Shown in pieces: positions 53,737 through 63,574 of a stretch of DNA of 63,859 nucleotides. The notes under the pieces are model-generated. The model ran no database searches. It worked only from the letters and a program-made list of their open reading frames with translations, and was not told where the DNA came from. How positions within the stretch are numbered: position 1 is the stretch's first letter; each line of letters starts with the position of its first letter. The stretch is from UBA6921 sp031363085 (GTDB taxonomy: Bacteria; Pseudomonadota; Gammaproteobacteria; SG8-11): NCBI GenBank assembly GCA_031363085.1, contig JANLTU010000194.1, forward strand, positions 1-63,859, given 5' to 3'. The position numbers and the translations under genes were made by a program.

Positions 53737-56382
53737 TCAGACGAATTGAAAGCTGAACACACCGCCGGCGTCGATGCCCACTTTTAACATCGATACTTGG
53801 CGCTCCTCACCCAGCATGCGCAGAATCTCGGTGGAGATTTGCGGCAGCAAGGTGCGACCGATGATGTAGTCGATGTTGCGCGCGCCGGTTTCCACTTCGG
53901 TACAACGCTGCACGATCTGACCAACCACCTGCTCATCATATTCGAACTGAATACGCTGGCTGGCACGAATGCGCTTGCCCAATGCGTTCAGCTTGAGCTT
54001 GACAATATCGGCCATCGCGTCTTTGGAAATAGTGAAGTACGGGATCACTTCCATGCGCGCCAGCAACGCCGGCTTGAAGTGATTGATCAACACCGGACGC
54101 ACCGCCTCGGCGATGGTATCGACATCCGGGCGCGGCTCGCTGACGCTTAACTCGGTAATGATGTCGGTGCCCAAATTACTGGTGAGCAGGATGACGGTAT
54201 TTTTAAAGTCAATCTCGCGCCCCTCGCCGTCGGTCAGCGATCCTTTATCGAACACCTGGTAAAACAGGTTCAGCACTTCCGGATCGGCTTTCTCGACTTC
54301 GTCGAGCAGCACCACGGAGTACGGCCGCTGACGCACCGCTTCGGTCAACTGCCCCCCCTCGCCATAACCGACGTAACCCGGCGGCGAACCGATCAAGCGC
54401 GAAACGGTATGTTTCTCCTGATATTCCGACATATTGATGGTAACGACGAAACGCTCGCCGCCGAACAGCATGTCGGCAATCCCCAGACCGGTTTCGGTTT
54501 TACCTACGCCGCTCGGGCCCACCAACAGAAACACGCCGATGGGTGCGTGCGGGCTGGCCAGCCCCGCCTTGGACGAGCGAATGCGCCGGTCAAGCGCGTC
54601 AATGGCATGGTCTTGACCTTTAATGCGTTGCTTCAGGTTAGCGCCAAAACTCATGATCGACGCCAATTCGTCTTTGACCATATTGCCGACCGGAATGCCG
54701 GTCCAGTCCGCGACCACTTTGCTCACCGCATCGGGGTTGACTTCAAAATGCAGCAGCGGATCTTTACCCTGAATTTCCGCCAAGCTGCGTTCGGCTTCGG
54801 CCAGCTCTTTCTTTTGCGCGCCGACTTCGGCGTTGGCGCTGCCGGTTTTTACAGCGGTTGCGACTGCGATCTTGCTGCGCAAATCCAGAATACGGTCGAC
54901 CCATTCTTTTTCTTTTTTCCAACGCACTTCGAGCGTCGCGCACTCTTGGTTCAAGGCGGCGATTTTTTGCTGCAATTCAACGGTGGCACCGTTGTCCGCG
55001 CGGATGCCGGTTTCAATATCGCGCGTGATCGCACCCAGTTCGCGTTCCAGGGTTTTTACGCGCCGTTCCAGCTCGTCGATGCGTTCCGGCTTGGAGCTCA
55101 CGTTGATCTTGACGCGCGCGCAGGCGGTGTCGAGCAGATCGACTGATTTATCCGGCAACTGCCGCCCGGAAATATAGCGTGCCGCCAATTGCGCGGTGGC
55201 CACCACCGCGTCGTCGCGTACATAAACATTATGCGAGGTTTCGTATTTTTCGCGCAGGCCGCGCATGATAACGACGGCTTCGTCCGCCGAGGGTTCCTCG
55301 ACTTTCACTAACTGGAAGCGCCGCGCAAGCGCCGGGTCTTTTTCGAAATATTTTTTGTACTCAGACCAAGTGGTCGCGGCCAGCGTGCGCATTTCGCCGC
55401 GCGCCAATGCGGGCTTGAGTAAGTTGGCGGCGTCACCGCCACCGGCGGTTCCGCCCGCGCCGATCAAGGTGTGCGCTTCGTCGATGAAAATAATGATGGG
55501 CTTGGGCGAGGATTTCACTTCCTGGATCACCGACTTCAAGCGCTGTTCGAACTCGCCCTTGACGCTCGCACCGGCCTGCAACAAGCCCATGTCGAGCCCA
55601 AAGATTTCGACGTTCTTTAAAATGTCGGGAACATCGCCTTCGACGATTTTGAGCGCCAGCCCTTCCACCACGGCGGTTTTACCCACGCCGGCTTCACCGA
55701 CAAAAATAGGATTGTTTTTGCGGCGTCGACCGAGAATATCAATCGCTTGGCGAATCTCGCGGTCGCGGCAGAACACCGGATCGATTTCACCGGCGCGCGC
55801 GCGCGCCGTGAAATTGACTGTGTATTTTTCCAGCGCGGTGTTGCCGCTGGGTGCGCCGGGCGCACCTGCCGGCGCACCGGGCGCCGTGCTCAAGCGTGCT
55901 TCTGCGTCCTCTTTCGAACCGCCGACAATATCCTTGAAATGCAGGCGTAAATCATCGCCGCCGATGGCCGACAATTCGTCGTAATAATCGGCTAATCCAT
56001 AACGGCGTGAGTTCAACACCAAGGCCGCGATGAAGGCGCCCGAACGAATCTGGTTGAGGCCGAAATCCACCGAGGCCAACATCCACGCTTCCTGCATCCA
56101 TTCAATCAGCAGCGGCGAGAACACCGGCTTGCCCTGATTGCCGGTTTTTTCACGCTCGACCGCGCGCTGAATCGCTTTTTGTACGCGCCCGGCATCGACG
56201 CCGAAATGTGCCAGGATAAATTGAAAGTCATGCTCTTGATCTTCGACAAACTTCAGCAACACGTGCTCGATGTTGACTTCATAATTCGAGCGCGAGATGC
56301 AGGCGCCGGCAGCGGCCTCCAATGCGGTCTTGCCGTAGTTGTTTAATTTCCCAATGAGCGACTTGAGTTCGACGTTGATCAT
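53737..56382 (-). CDS. tssH: TssH (ClpV) AAA+ ATPase of the T6SS
   Basis: The 881-residue protein has an N-terminal Clp-N double repeat. AAA-1 has GEAGVGKTAVVEG and IIFIDEAHTLIGAGG. A middle coiled domain follows, with ERRVKTLERELGAI. AAA-2 has GPSGVGKTETGLG and VLLDEVEKADPE. The length and the Gly/Ala/Pro linker near residue 170 fit ClpV rather than ClpB. It disassembles contracted TssB/TssC sheath so the subunits can be reused. Start at 56382 has GGGGAAATCATC before the ATG. A palindromic repeat lies between this gene and tssG. Confidence 0.96.
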   Translation of the reverse strand: MINVELKSLIGKLNNYGKTALEAAAGACISRSNYEVNIEHVLLKFVEDQEHDFQFILAHFGVDAGRVQKAIQRAVEREKTGNQGKPVFSPLLIEWMQEAWMLASVDFGLNQIRSGAFIAALVLNSRRYGLADYYDELSAIGGDDLRLHFKDIVGGSKEDAEARLSTAPGAPAGAPGAPSGNTALEKYTVNFTARARAGEIDPVFCRDREIRQAIDILGRRRKNNPIFVGEAGVGKTAVVEGLALKIVEGDVPDILKNVEIFGLDMGLLQAGASVKGEFEQRLKSVIQEVKSSPKPIIIFIDEAHTLIGAGGTAGGGDAANLLKPALARGEMRTLAATTWSEYKKYFEKDPALARRFQLVKVEEPSADEAVVIMRGLREKYETSHNVYVRDDAVVATAQLAARYISGRQLPDKSVDLLDTACARVKINVSSKPERIDELERRVKTLERELGAITRDIETGIRADNGATVELQQKIAALNQECATLEVRWKKEKEWVDRILDLRSKIAVATAVKTGSANAEVGAQKKELAEAERSLAEIQGKDPLLHFEVNPDAVSKVVADWTGIPVGNMVKDELASIMSFGANLKQRIKGQDHAIDALDRRIRSSKAGLASPHAPIGVFLLVGPSGVGKTETGLGIADMLFGGERFVVTINMSEYQEKHTVSRLIGSPPGYVGYGEGGQLTEAVRQRPYSVVLLDEVEKADPEVLNLFYQVFDKGSLTDGEGREIDFKNTVILLTSNLGTDIITELSVSEPRPDVDTIAEAVRPVLINHFKPALLARMEVIPYFTISKDAMADIVKLKLNALGKRIRASQRIQFEYDEQVVGQIVQRCTEVETGARNIDYIIGRTLLPQISTEILRMLGEERQVSMLKVGIDAGGVFSFQFV

Positions 56383-56426
56383 GATGATTTCCCCGTGTGT
56401 TGAATCCCTGTGTCAGGAGCGTGTAG

Positions 56427-56533
56427 TTATTCCATTTGCAATTTAAAACGACACGTTGTTGCTCCACCTCGCCATGCAACTGCACTGTCTGCGGCGGGGC
56501 GCCTAGTCGCGCTTTAAATTGGCAATGGAATTA
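56427..56533. repeat. About 105-bp palindromic repeat, copy 2
   Basis: This element starts ATTCCATTTGCAATTTAAAA and ends TTTAAATTGGCAATGGAATTA. It shares the central ATGCAACTGCACTGTCTGCG and GGGGCGCCTAGTC with copy 1 at 33077-33180, in the same orientation. The right end overlaps the tssG stop codon (TAA on the minus strand). It is between tssG and tssH, in the operon, where it may affect transcript stability or the relative level of TssH. Confidence 0.85.
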
Positions 56534-57565
56534 CATCACTGCCCCCGCTTGTACCACATTCACCACCCCCTGCCGGACCTCACCCAGCCAGTTGGAATAA
56601 CCTAACCGACACGGGTTGTCTTTGGCCAGTGTCGTAGGCGGCACTTCGTCGGCACGCAATAATAATTCCACGTCATATTCCAACGGGTCGACCAGCGTGA
56701 ACCTGACCAATTCACGCAGCACGTCATAGTCGCTGCCGCCGGGTAAAAACTCGCGATAAGCGGTGTAATCCATCGCGCCGATACGCAGCCGAAATTTCGT
56801 GTTCACATCATATACTTTCTCACCCAACATACCGTTAACGCCAAGGGAGCAGTTCACGACACCCAGGCGATTACGTTGCATCGGATCAATCACGGTCTTG
56901 TGGCGCATATACTCCTGCACTTGCGCCGGCACCCCGCCGAAATAATGCGACACCACGCTCGACAACAACGACGCCGAACGCACTTTCATGCCGATCAGAC
57001 CAAGATAGGGCAGCACGCGTGCCCACTCGATCTGACTGTTTTCACGTAACTGCGTATGGCCCAAACCAATCAGTGCGAACATGCGATTGGAAAACGGATC
57101 GCGGGCACCGGGGCGGTATTGCAGCATGTAGCGATATTTTTCCCAACTGCGATACACGAACGACGTCAGGCGATGATGAAACATATCCAGAAAATGCTGC
57201 GCCACCGCTGTGTCGGCATCGGCGCGAATCGCTTCTTCGGTGTAATAGGCCGGCAGCGGCGAGGCCGGTCCGATCAGGCCGAGAAAATTAACCGTCATTG
57301 CATACGGCGGCAGAGCGGCGGCGCTGGCGGTTTCGCGGGTCACGCGCTCCACGTCCGAGGCGGGAAATCCCAGACTCAGATTCGCGCAAAAACGCACTGC
57401 CTCTTTGGAAAGCTGGCCGTGTCGCCCGGGAGTTGCGGCGTTCGGATGCAGTGCAAGCAACACCCGCACCGCTTGGTAGAAATCAAACTGGCGCCCGTGT
57501 GCCAGCAATTCGCCCAGCAAGGCTTCGTTTAAATGACCGGTTGTTGGCCGATTCGCGGCTGCCAT
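56531..57565 (-). CDS. tssG: TssG (ImpH/VasB) baseplate component
   Basis: This 344-residue protein is of TssG length and shows the N-terminal pattern FYQAVRVLLALHP, then FCANLSLGFPASDVERV and MTVNFLGLIGPASPLP(A)YY, typical of the family. TssG forms the baseplate wedge with TssF, TssE and TssK. It overlaps tssF by 37 bases, so it is translationally coupled. It ends at a palindromic repeat. Confidence 0.95.
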   Translation of the reverse strand: MAAANRPTTGHLNEALLGELLAHGRQFDFYQAVRVLLALHPNAATPGRHGQLSKEAVRFCANLSLGFPASDVERVTRETASAAALPPYAMTVNFLGLIGPASPLPAYYTEEAIRADADTAVAQHFLDMFHHRLTSFVYRSWEKYRYMLQYRPGARDPFSNRMFALIGLGHTQLRENSQIEWARVLPYLGLIGMKVRSASLLSSVVSHYFGGVPAQVQEYMRHKTVIDPMQRNRLGVVNCSLGVNGMLGEKVYDVNTKFRLRIGAMDYTAYREFLPGGSDYDVLRELVRFTLVDPLEYDVELLLRADEVPPTTLAKDNPCRLGYSNWLGEVRQGVVNVVQAGAVM

Positions 57566-59292
57566 TGGAACTCCTCGCCTCGTTCGACATCTTTCACCGT
57601 GAGCTGAATAAACGAATTAATCGACACATACAACGTGAAAAATTCGTTGAGTACCGCTGCGAACAAATACATGTCGCCGGTGTTGGAAAACTTGCTGCTC
57701 TTCATACCCAAGCGGGTGCGCAAACCGCGCGCCGGCAGGCCGTTGAACATCAAGGTCATGGGTGCCACGTTGATACTGTCCAGCCCTTCCATGCGCAACT
57801 CGTTTATGCGCGCCGCTTGCTTGTCATAAAATGCCGGAAAATTATAGGCCGACAAAACCACTTTCAGTGCGCCGACATCGGTTAACGACGTGTAATTTAG
57901 CGCCATGTTCGAGATCAGCATCCATTGCATGTCGCCTTCCATTGGCGGCGGAATGGATTTAGAGCAGGGCAGAATATTCTGAAACAAGGCAAATTCCGGT
58001 GAGTTGGCGGTCGCCACACGCACGTCGCCGATGCGAAGTTTCTCCGGCAATTGGCGATTGGTGCAGGTCATTTCAATGGAGATGGTTTCGGTGCCGGGCA
58101 GTTGCGGCCGCTCCGAAATAGAGACAAAAGACGCATAAGTTTCCGCGTCATCGCCGACCACCGAGGGCGTCATCCGGGTGCGATAAAACGCGTCTTTGTG
58201 CTTTTCACGCTGGGCGCGGTGATCGAACGAGATAAAAGGCCGATAAATTTTTTTCTCGCCGGTTCCCTGAATCCAACCGGTAACTTTATCGACCGAGAAA
58301 ATATCGAAGTGCGCCGAATTGCTTCCCGACGGCATCACGCGGTGCTCGACCTTTTCATTTTTCAACCGGATGGGTGTGGCATCTTTTTGAAACAAGTTGA
58401 TGATCGGCGCGCAATACAATTGGAAGTTGGACTTGCTCAGACGAACATGATTTTCAAAGGGGCGTGAGAACTCGAAGGTGATCGAAAAACGCTCCCGCAC
58501 CGGCAAGCGCGCCGCCCTCTCCAACCCGGTGATATCGACAAACAAAAATTTCTGCGGCAAGCAGAAATACTCCTGCAATAACCGGTAACCGCCAAATGCA
58601 TTCACCGGATAAGGGATCAAGGCTTCGCGTTCGCCAAACCCGACACGGTGCACGCAAGTTTTGTCGAGCTCGACGCGCGGCGCATTTTTTTCCGGGGCGT
58701 CACCGCGCACCGTCACGCGCGCCAGATACTCGAAGAACCATAAGTAGGTCGCGTGACACACAGCCAGCTCACCATTCAAAAACAGGCGTAAGCGATCCAG
58801 CTTGAGTTTGTCCATGCTGGCGCCGCTGATCAGCAGGAAATTCAATTTCAGCGCAGTTGCGGTGCCGGTGCTTTGCACTTCGATATCGTCGAGCGTAAAC
58901 GGATATAAATCGACGTCCGCACAGGTATGAAACCGGCACGGCGTGCCGTCCACCGGCACCGAATCGACCTCGACACCGCGCGCGATGACTTTTTTTTCGG
59001 AGATGGCGTTGGCCGCCGGCGTGAACTGCAGGACCGACATCGACGGGACCGGTCGCAAAAAGTGCGGCCATAACAACGAGATCAAGGTGTGCGTCAGCTC
59101 GGGCAGCTCGTCGTCAAGTTTCTGCCGGATACGACCGGCGATGAACGCAAACCCTTCGATGATGCGCTCAACATCGGGGTCATTCCCTTTGCGCGACAAA
59201 AACGGCGCGAGCTTTGGGTAGGCACGCGCAAACTCCTCACCCATCTCGCGCAGGTAAAGCAGCTCTTCCTGGTAGTATTTATTGAAACTCAC
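57529..59292 (-). CDS. tssF: TssF (ImpG/VasA) baseplate component
   Basis: The 587-residue protein begins at a GTG (VSFNKYYQEELLYLREMGEEF), with GGTGGGGGTCAG upstream. It has the characteristic LSRKGNDPDVERIIEGFAFIAGRIRQKLDDELPELT and a C-terminal GLPARGLRTRLGMKSSKF. TssF with TssG and TssE is part of the baseplate that primes sheath assembly. The frame extends further upstream (to 59406), but those residues do not look like TssF. Confidence 0.95.
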   Translation of the reverse strand: MSFNKYYQEELLYLREMGEEFARAYPKLAPFLSRKGNDPDVERIIEGFAFIAGRIRQKLDDELPELTHTLISLLWPHFLRPVPSMSVLQFTPAANAISEKKVIARGVEVDSVPVDGTPCRFHTCADVDLYPFTLDDIEVQSTGTATALKLNFLLISGASMDKLKLDRLRLFLNGELAVCHATYLWFFEYLARVTVRGDAPEKNAPRVELDKTCVHRVGFGEREALIPYPVNAFGGYRLLQEYFCLPQKFLFVDITGLERAARLPVRERFSITFEFSRPFENHVRLSKSNFQLYCAPIINLFQKDATPIRLKNEKVEHRVMPSGSNSAHFDIFSVDKVTGWIQGTGEKKIYRPFISFDHRAQREKHKDAFYRTRMTPSVVGDDAETYASFVSISERPQLPGTETISIEMTCTNRQLPEKLRIGDVRVATANSPEFALFQNILPCSKSIPPPMEGDMQWMLISNMALNYTSLTDVGALKVVLSAYNFPAFYDKQAARINELRMEGLDSINVAPMTLMFNGLPARGLRTRLGMKSSKFSNTGDMYLFAAVLNEFFTLYVSINSFIQLTVKDVERGEEFQWQPRIGQQPVI

Positions 59293-59344
59293 GACCTGAC
59301 CCCCACCTGCGTGCGGCACTATTAATAAATTTATCTGAAGACCG

Positions 59345-59761
59345 CTACCCTCTGACCTTGACCTGGCCCTGCGAATCCAGGGTGGTTTCGAACCAGACGT
59401 TGGCATTTTCTCCGCCCAAGCTCAATTGTGCGGTAATCTCATAACGCATGCTCAGCGGCTTGTCCTCGTCCTTGACGTAATCCACTTTGACCTGCGACAG
59501 GCGCGGCTCGTAATTGTCGATACTTAGTTTGATGACGCGGCGCAGCTCAAAAATGGCGTCGGGAAAATTCGATGCGATATCGTTGAAATCCGGCAGACCG
59601 TAGTCGGGCAAGGTCGGCACGCTACCCTGTCGGGTATTGAGCATATTGCGCAAATGAGTCAATACGGAATCGGCCGCCTTATTGACGTTGATCTTGAGCT
59701 TGTAGTCTCCGGTCACATCCGGATTTTGCAAACGTTCGAACAGGCTTTGTTCTTGACTCAT
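59345..59761 (-). CDS. tssE: TssE (gp25-like) baseplate protein
   Basis: The 138-residue protein shows SLFERLQNP at the start, then the gp25-type pattern LTHLRNMLNTRQGSVPTLPDYGLPDFND and IKLSIDNYEPRL. It corresponds to phage T4 gp25 and to the baseplate wedge of the T6SS. Start at 59761 (MSQEQSLF) is preferred over the ORF start at 59791. It is between tssC and tssF in the operon. Confidence 0.95.
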   Translation of the reverse strand: MSQEQSLFERLQNPDVTGDYKLKINVNKAADSVLTHLRNMLNTRQGSVPTLPDYGLPDFNDIASNFPDAIFELRRVIKLSIDNYEPRLSQVKVDYVKDEDKPLSMRYEITAQLSLGGENANVWFETTLDSQGQVKVRG

Positions 59762-59849
59762 GGCCGATGCGACGCGGCAAGCGGCCGGCAATCAGGCGGA
59801 GAAAAATCGACCACCCCCGACGACTGCCGTGCCCTTGCCCGCCCAATTC

Positions 59850-61334
59850 TCAGGATTTGTCCAACTTGCCTTTGAGCGACAGCGTGAAGCTGGCGCCCAT
59901 ATATTTGAAGTGCGGTTGCACATTCATCGTGACCCGATACCAACCCGGATCGCCGTCGACGTCTTCGACCAAAATTTCTGCCGCACGCAACGGGCGGCGG
60001 CTGCGCACGGCGGCGGTTGGATTTTCTTGGTCCGACACGTATTGACGTATCCAGGCATTCAGCTCGCGTTCCAGGTCAACGCGATTTTTCCAGGAGCCGA
60101 TCTGTTCACGCTGCAACACTTTGATGTAGTGCGCCAAGCGATTGATGATGTACATGTAAGGCAATTGCGTGCCGAGCCGGTAGTTGGTCTCGGCATCTTT
60201 GCCTTCCTTGCTGTTACCAAAGGACTTGGCCTTCTGCACCGAGTTTGCGGAGAAAAACGCGGCGTTGTCGCTGCCCTTGCGCATGGTCAACGCGATGAAG
60301 CCTTCCTCGGCCAATTCGTATTCACGCCGGTCCGAGATCAGCACTTCGGTGGGAATCTTGGTCTCGATTTCGCCCATCGATTCGAATTGATGCAACGGCA
60401 GGTCATCCACCGCACCGCCGCTTTGCGGGCCGATGATGTTCGGGCACCAACGGTAATTCGCGAAGCTGTCGGTCAGCCGGCTGGCAAATGCAAACGCGGT
60501 GTTGCCCCACAGATAATCGTGATGCGAGCCATGCACGTTTTCTTCATAGTCAAAACCCTTCACCGGGTTGCTGCCTTTGCCATAAGGCAAGCGCAACAGG
60601 AAACGTGGCGCGGTCAGGCCCAAGTAACGCGCGTCTTCGGATTCGCGCAGCGAATTCCACTTGGCATACAACGGGCCTTCAAAAATAGACTTCAGATCCT
60701 TGAGATTGGGCAGTTCGGTATAGTCTTTGATACCGAAAAATTGCGGGCCCGCCGACGAGATAAACGGCGCATGCGCCATCGCCGAAACGCTGGCGCAATA
60801 TTGCAGCAACTTGATGTCTTGCGGACCGGGGCCAAATTCATAGTTGCCGATGATCGAGCCGAAGGGCTGGCCGCCGAACTGACCGTATTCGGCCGTGTAA
60901 GCGTGCTTGTACAAGCCGGCCTTGACAATTTCTGGCGCATCTTCGAAATCGGTCAGTAGATCTTCTTTCGACACGTTGATGATTTGCAGCCTGACGTTTT
61001 CGCGGAAATTGGTGCGGTCGACCAGCAGCTTCAATCCGCGCCAAGCCGATTCCAGCTTTTGAAACGTTTCGTTGTGCATGATCGCATCGAGTTGCCCACT
61101 GATGCGTTGGTCAATCGAGGCGATGATCAAGTCGACCGTGCTCTTCTCGATGCGGTCACTGAAACGCGCCGTTTTGGCCAGCTCGGAAATCAGAATTTCC
61201 ACGCCGTGTTTGGCAACCGCGTAGCCGTCTTCCGAGGGCTTCAATTTGGTTTCCGTCATAATCTGGTCGAGCAACGACCCTTGCGCTTCTTGTGTTTGCG
61301 CGGCCCCAGTCTTTTGCTGTTCTGATTCCGACAT
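59850..61334 (-). CDS. tssC: TssC sheath large subunit
   Basis: The 494-residue protein is of normal TssC length, with AIMHNETFQKLESAWRGLKL, FGSIIGNYEF, RFLLRLPYGKGSNPVKGF, DYLWGN, SYMYVI-like PYMYIINRLAHYIKVLQRE and the C-terminal GYM-like YMGASFTLSLKGKLDKS. TssB and TssC form the contractile sheath around the Hcp tube. The gene has AGGAGATCGAGGC before the ATG and follows tssB by 53 bases. Confidence 0.97.
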   Translation of the reverse strand: MSESEQQKTGAAQTQEAQGSLLDQIMTETKLKPSEDGYAVAKHGVEILISELAKTARFSDRIEKSTVDLIIASIDQRISGQLDAIMHNETFQKLESAWRGLKLLVDRTNFRENVRLQIINVSKEDLLTDFEDAPEIVKAGLYKHAYTAEYGQFGGQPFGSIIGNYEFGPGPQDIKLLQYCASVSAMAHAPFISSAGPQFFGIKDYTELPNLKDLKSIFEGPLYAKWNSLRESEDARYLGLTAPRFLLRLPYGKGSNPVKGFDYEENVHGSHHDYLWGNTAFAFASRLTDSFANYRWCPNIIGPQSGGAVDDLPLHQFESMGEIETKIPTEVLISDRREYELAEEGFIALTMRKGSDNAAFFSANSVQKAKSFGNSKEGKDAETNYRLGTQLPYMYIINRLAHYIKVLQREQIGSWKNRVDLERELNAWIRQYVSDQENPTAAVRSRRPLRAAEILVEDVDGDPGWYRVTMNVQPHFKYMGASFTLSLKGKLDKS

Positions 61335-61387
61335 GCCTCGATCTCCTGTAATGCGATTCAGTAAACGATGTATTGATCAACGTCCGG

Positions 61388-61879
61388 TTATTTCTTCTCG
61401 TCTTCACCGATGCCCAACTCAGCCATCAGCTTGGTGCGCGTCTGATCATCCGAGACGATGGTCTGCAGACGTCGGCGAAACGCCGGCACGTTGCCCAACG
61501 GCCCGCGCAACGCCATGAGCGCTTCGCGCAACTCCAGCATTTTGTTGAGCTCGGGCACTTGGCGCGCGACCGATTCCGGGTCAAAGTCGCGGAGCGTCTG
61601 GATCTTCAATTGCACCGGCAACTCACCCTCGCCTGCCAGCGTGTTGGTAACACTGACGCTGAGATTCAGATTCTGACCACGCAGCACGTCGTTGAAGTTG
61701 TCTTTGTCGATACTGATCATCGGGCGACTTTCCAACTGCGTGTCGTCCTGGCGCTGCGTGAAATCACCGATCACCAGCAACTTCAACGGCAGCTCGATCT
61801 CTTCCTTGGCATCGCCGGTCGCAGGTTTGTAAACGATATTGATACGTTCTTTAGGTGCTACTGAACCTTCTTTTGCCAT
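61388..61879 (-). CDS. tssB: TssB sheath small subunit
   Basis: The 163-residue protein has the TssB pattern RINIVYKPATGDAKEEIELP, LLVIGDF, SIDKDNFNDVL and LKIQTLRDFDPESVARQVPE. It makes the sheath with TssC. AAGGAG 9 bases before the ATG supports the start. The divergent fused protein at 50229-52047 has a shortened version of the same domain. Confidence 0.97.
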   Translation of the reverse strand: MAKEGSVAPKERINIVYKPATGDAKEEIELPLKLLVIGDFTQRQDDTQLESRPMISIDKDNFNDVLRGQNLNLSVSVTNTLAGEGELPVQLKIQTLRDFDPESVARQVPELNKMLELREALMALRGPLGNVPAFRRRLQTIVSDDQTRTKLMAELGIGEDEKK

Positions 61880-61984
61880 GGTGCGACTCCTTCTTTAATG
61901 TCTTTAATGTTTGCAGAGTGTATCTGTAACCATTGACCCCAACACTGTCCCCGCAGGTATGAGCATGGGCCGTGCCTACGGACT

Positions 61985-63574
61985 TCAAACCGGTTGCTGT
62001 TGAAACGTTTTCAGTTCCATTTTCAGTGCGGCATTTAAATCCAAACGGCAGATGCGCGCGAATAATTGTTCTGCTTTGGGTGCCAAAGCATCTTTCATCT
62101 TCTTGTTTTTTTCAGCGGCTTGAGCGTAGCACACAAGAAGTACCCGAGCCACTTCCATGCTCAAAGCCGGCTCCCACTCTTCCAGCGCAAAACGTACGCT
62201 CATCTGATCCAGATATTCGAGTTGCGGCAATGCGACGTGTGCCAGCCCCGCATCCAGACAAAAACGCGCCTGCACCAAACCCCAACAGAAGCGCGCGCGT
62301 TGCGCCGAACTCTGCGCGTAACCATCATGGAATACGCTCAGCGCCTCATCCATTTTTCCTTTCGCGGCCAACTGTTTTGCTTCGTTCTGCGCGACCACCC
62401 AAGGGGCTTCTTCACCGGCTGCGGCAAGCTTCATGGTGCCCGTGCTTGATCCAGCGTCTTTGGCCACCATGACTTCTTGCTCGATCCACAGCCGTGTTTG
62501 GTCGTTGGCAAACGGGGTGCTGTCGGAGAATTTCAGATTTACCAAGCCGGGCAAGCGTCGCAAAAACAGCGCCAGTTCGTTGATCACCGCCAGCCGCGCC
62601 TGCACGTGACTGGCCCCCAGAGCTTCCAAGGCATTCGCCGTCAGGCGATGTGCATCCAGCCAAAACGGTGATTTGGAAAAACTCTCCTCCACTTCGGGAA
62701 TCAGTACGGCGTACTTTTTTTCGGCAACATAGCCTGCGTATTTCTGCGTGATGGCGGCAGGCACCGCCGTAAGTTGCGTAACGCCGTTGATCAACGTCGG
62801 CAGTTGGTCGACCATCAGCCAAGTGCTGATGCGCGTGAGTCGGTACGCGCGCGGATCTTCCAACTTCTGGCCGCGAATGAACACGGCGGCGCTACGTAGC
62901 GTGGCTTGACATTGACGTAGCGCCTTGGGCAAATCTTGCTCCGTGGCCACCAGCGTCGGCCCAGCGGCTTCGGACGCCGCCGGCGTTGCCGCCGGTGCAG
63001 CGGTGGACGCCGCCGCACGTTCCGCATCGCGCACAAATTCACGCAACAGGCGCAGCACCGTATTTAGATCGGGGGCTTCACGGGCCAGTTGTTCGGTAAA
63101 AAACTTGTCCAGCGCTTCAAGCGCCGCGAGGCTTTCCGCGAGCACCGGGCCGTCACCGTCTTCCGGGCGACGTAGCTCCATTGCGCGCTCAAGCCTTGCG
63201 GTCAGCCATGTGATCGCCGCAACGCGGCCGCGCATGCGTTTCTTTTCGGGGTGCAGATCTTCCCAGAAATTATTGACCAGACCCAGACACGCCTTTAATC
63301 CGGCTGCAAGCCCGGGGTAGTTTTTGCGACTAAACAATGCGAAACAAAAATAACTCACCATCAACAAATCTTTCGACTTTTTTTCCAACACTTCTTGCGT
63401 AAGCGTCAACACCAATTCCCAATTCACCGGAAACTGCTCAACGCTTTCCAGCTTGGCGACTTCCCGCTCCGCGTTTTCATATTCCGGCTCGTACTTCGCC
63501 GGGTCGCCGCAGGGCGGCTTGCCCTCGCCCAGCGGCGTGATGATTTTTGTGATGTCGAAAATGGGTGTGCTCAT
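61985..63574 (-). CDS. tssA: TssA (ImpA-type) protein
   Basis: The 529-residue protein begins with an ImpA-N domain (PCGDPAKYEPEYENAEREVAK...). It shows WLTARLERAMELRRPEDGDG and a C-terminal region with FWLDAHRLTANALEALG and a late TPR-like segment. This size and layout match the long TssA2/VasJ type, which forms a distal cap or helps baseplate priming. It is the first gene of the tss operon on this strand. The upstream 285 bases to the window end hold its promoter. Confidence 0.93.
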   Translation of the reverse strand: MSTPIFDITKIITPLGEGKPPCGDPAKYEPEYENAEREVAKLESVEQFPVNWELVLTLTQEVLEKKSKDLLMVSYFCFALFSRKNYPGLAAGLKACLGLVNNFWEDLHPEKKRMRGRVAAITWLTARLERAMELRRPEDGDGPVLAESLAALEALDKFFTEQLAREAPDLNTVLRLLREFVRDAERAAASTAAPAATPAASEAAGPTLVATEQDLPKALRQCQATLRSAAVFIRGQKLEDPRAYRLTRISTWLMVDQLPTLINGVTQLTAVPAAITQKYAGYVAEKKYAVLIPEVEESFSKSPFWLDAHRLTANALEALGASHVQARLAVINELALFLRRLPGLVNLKFSDSTPFANDQTRLWIEQEVMVAKDAGSSTGTMKLAAAGEEAPWVVAQNEAKQLAAKGKMDEALSVFHDGYAQSSAQRARFCWGLVQARFCLDAGLAHVALPQLEYLDQMSVRFALEEWEPALSMEVARVLLVCYAQAAEKNKKMKDALAPKAEQLFARICRLDLNAALKMELKTFQQQPV

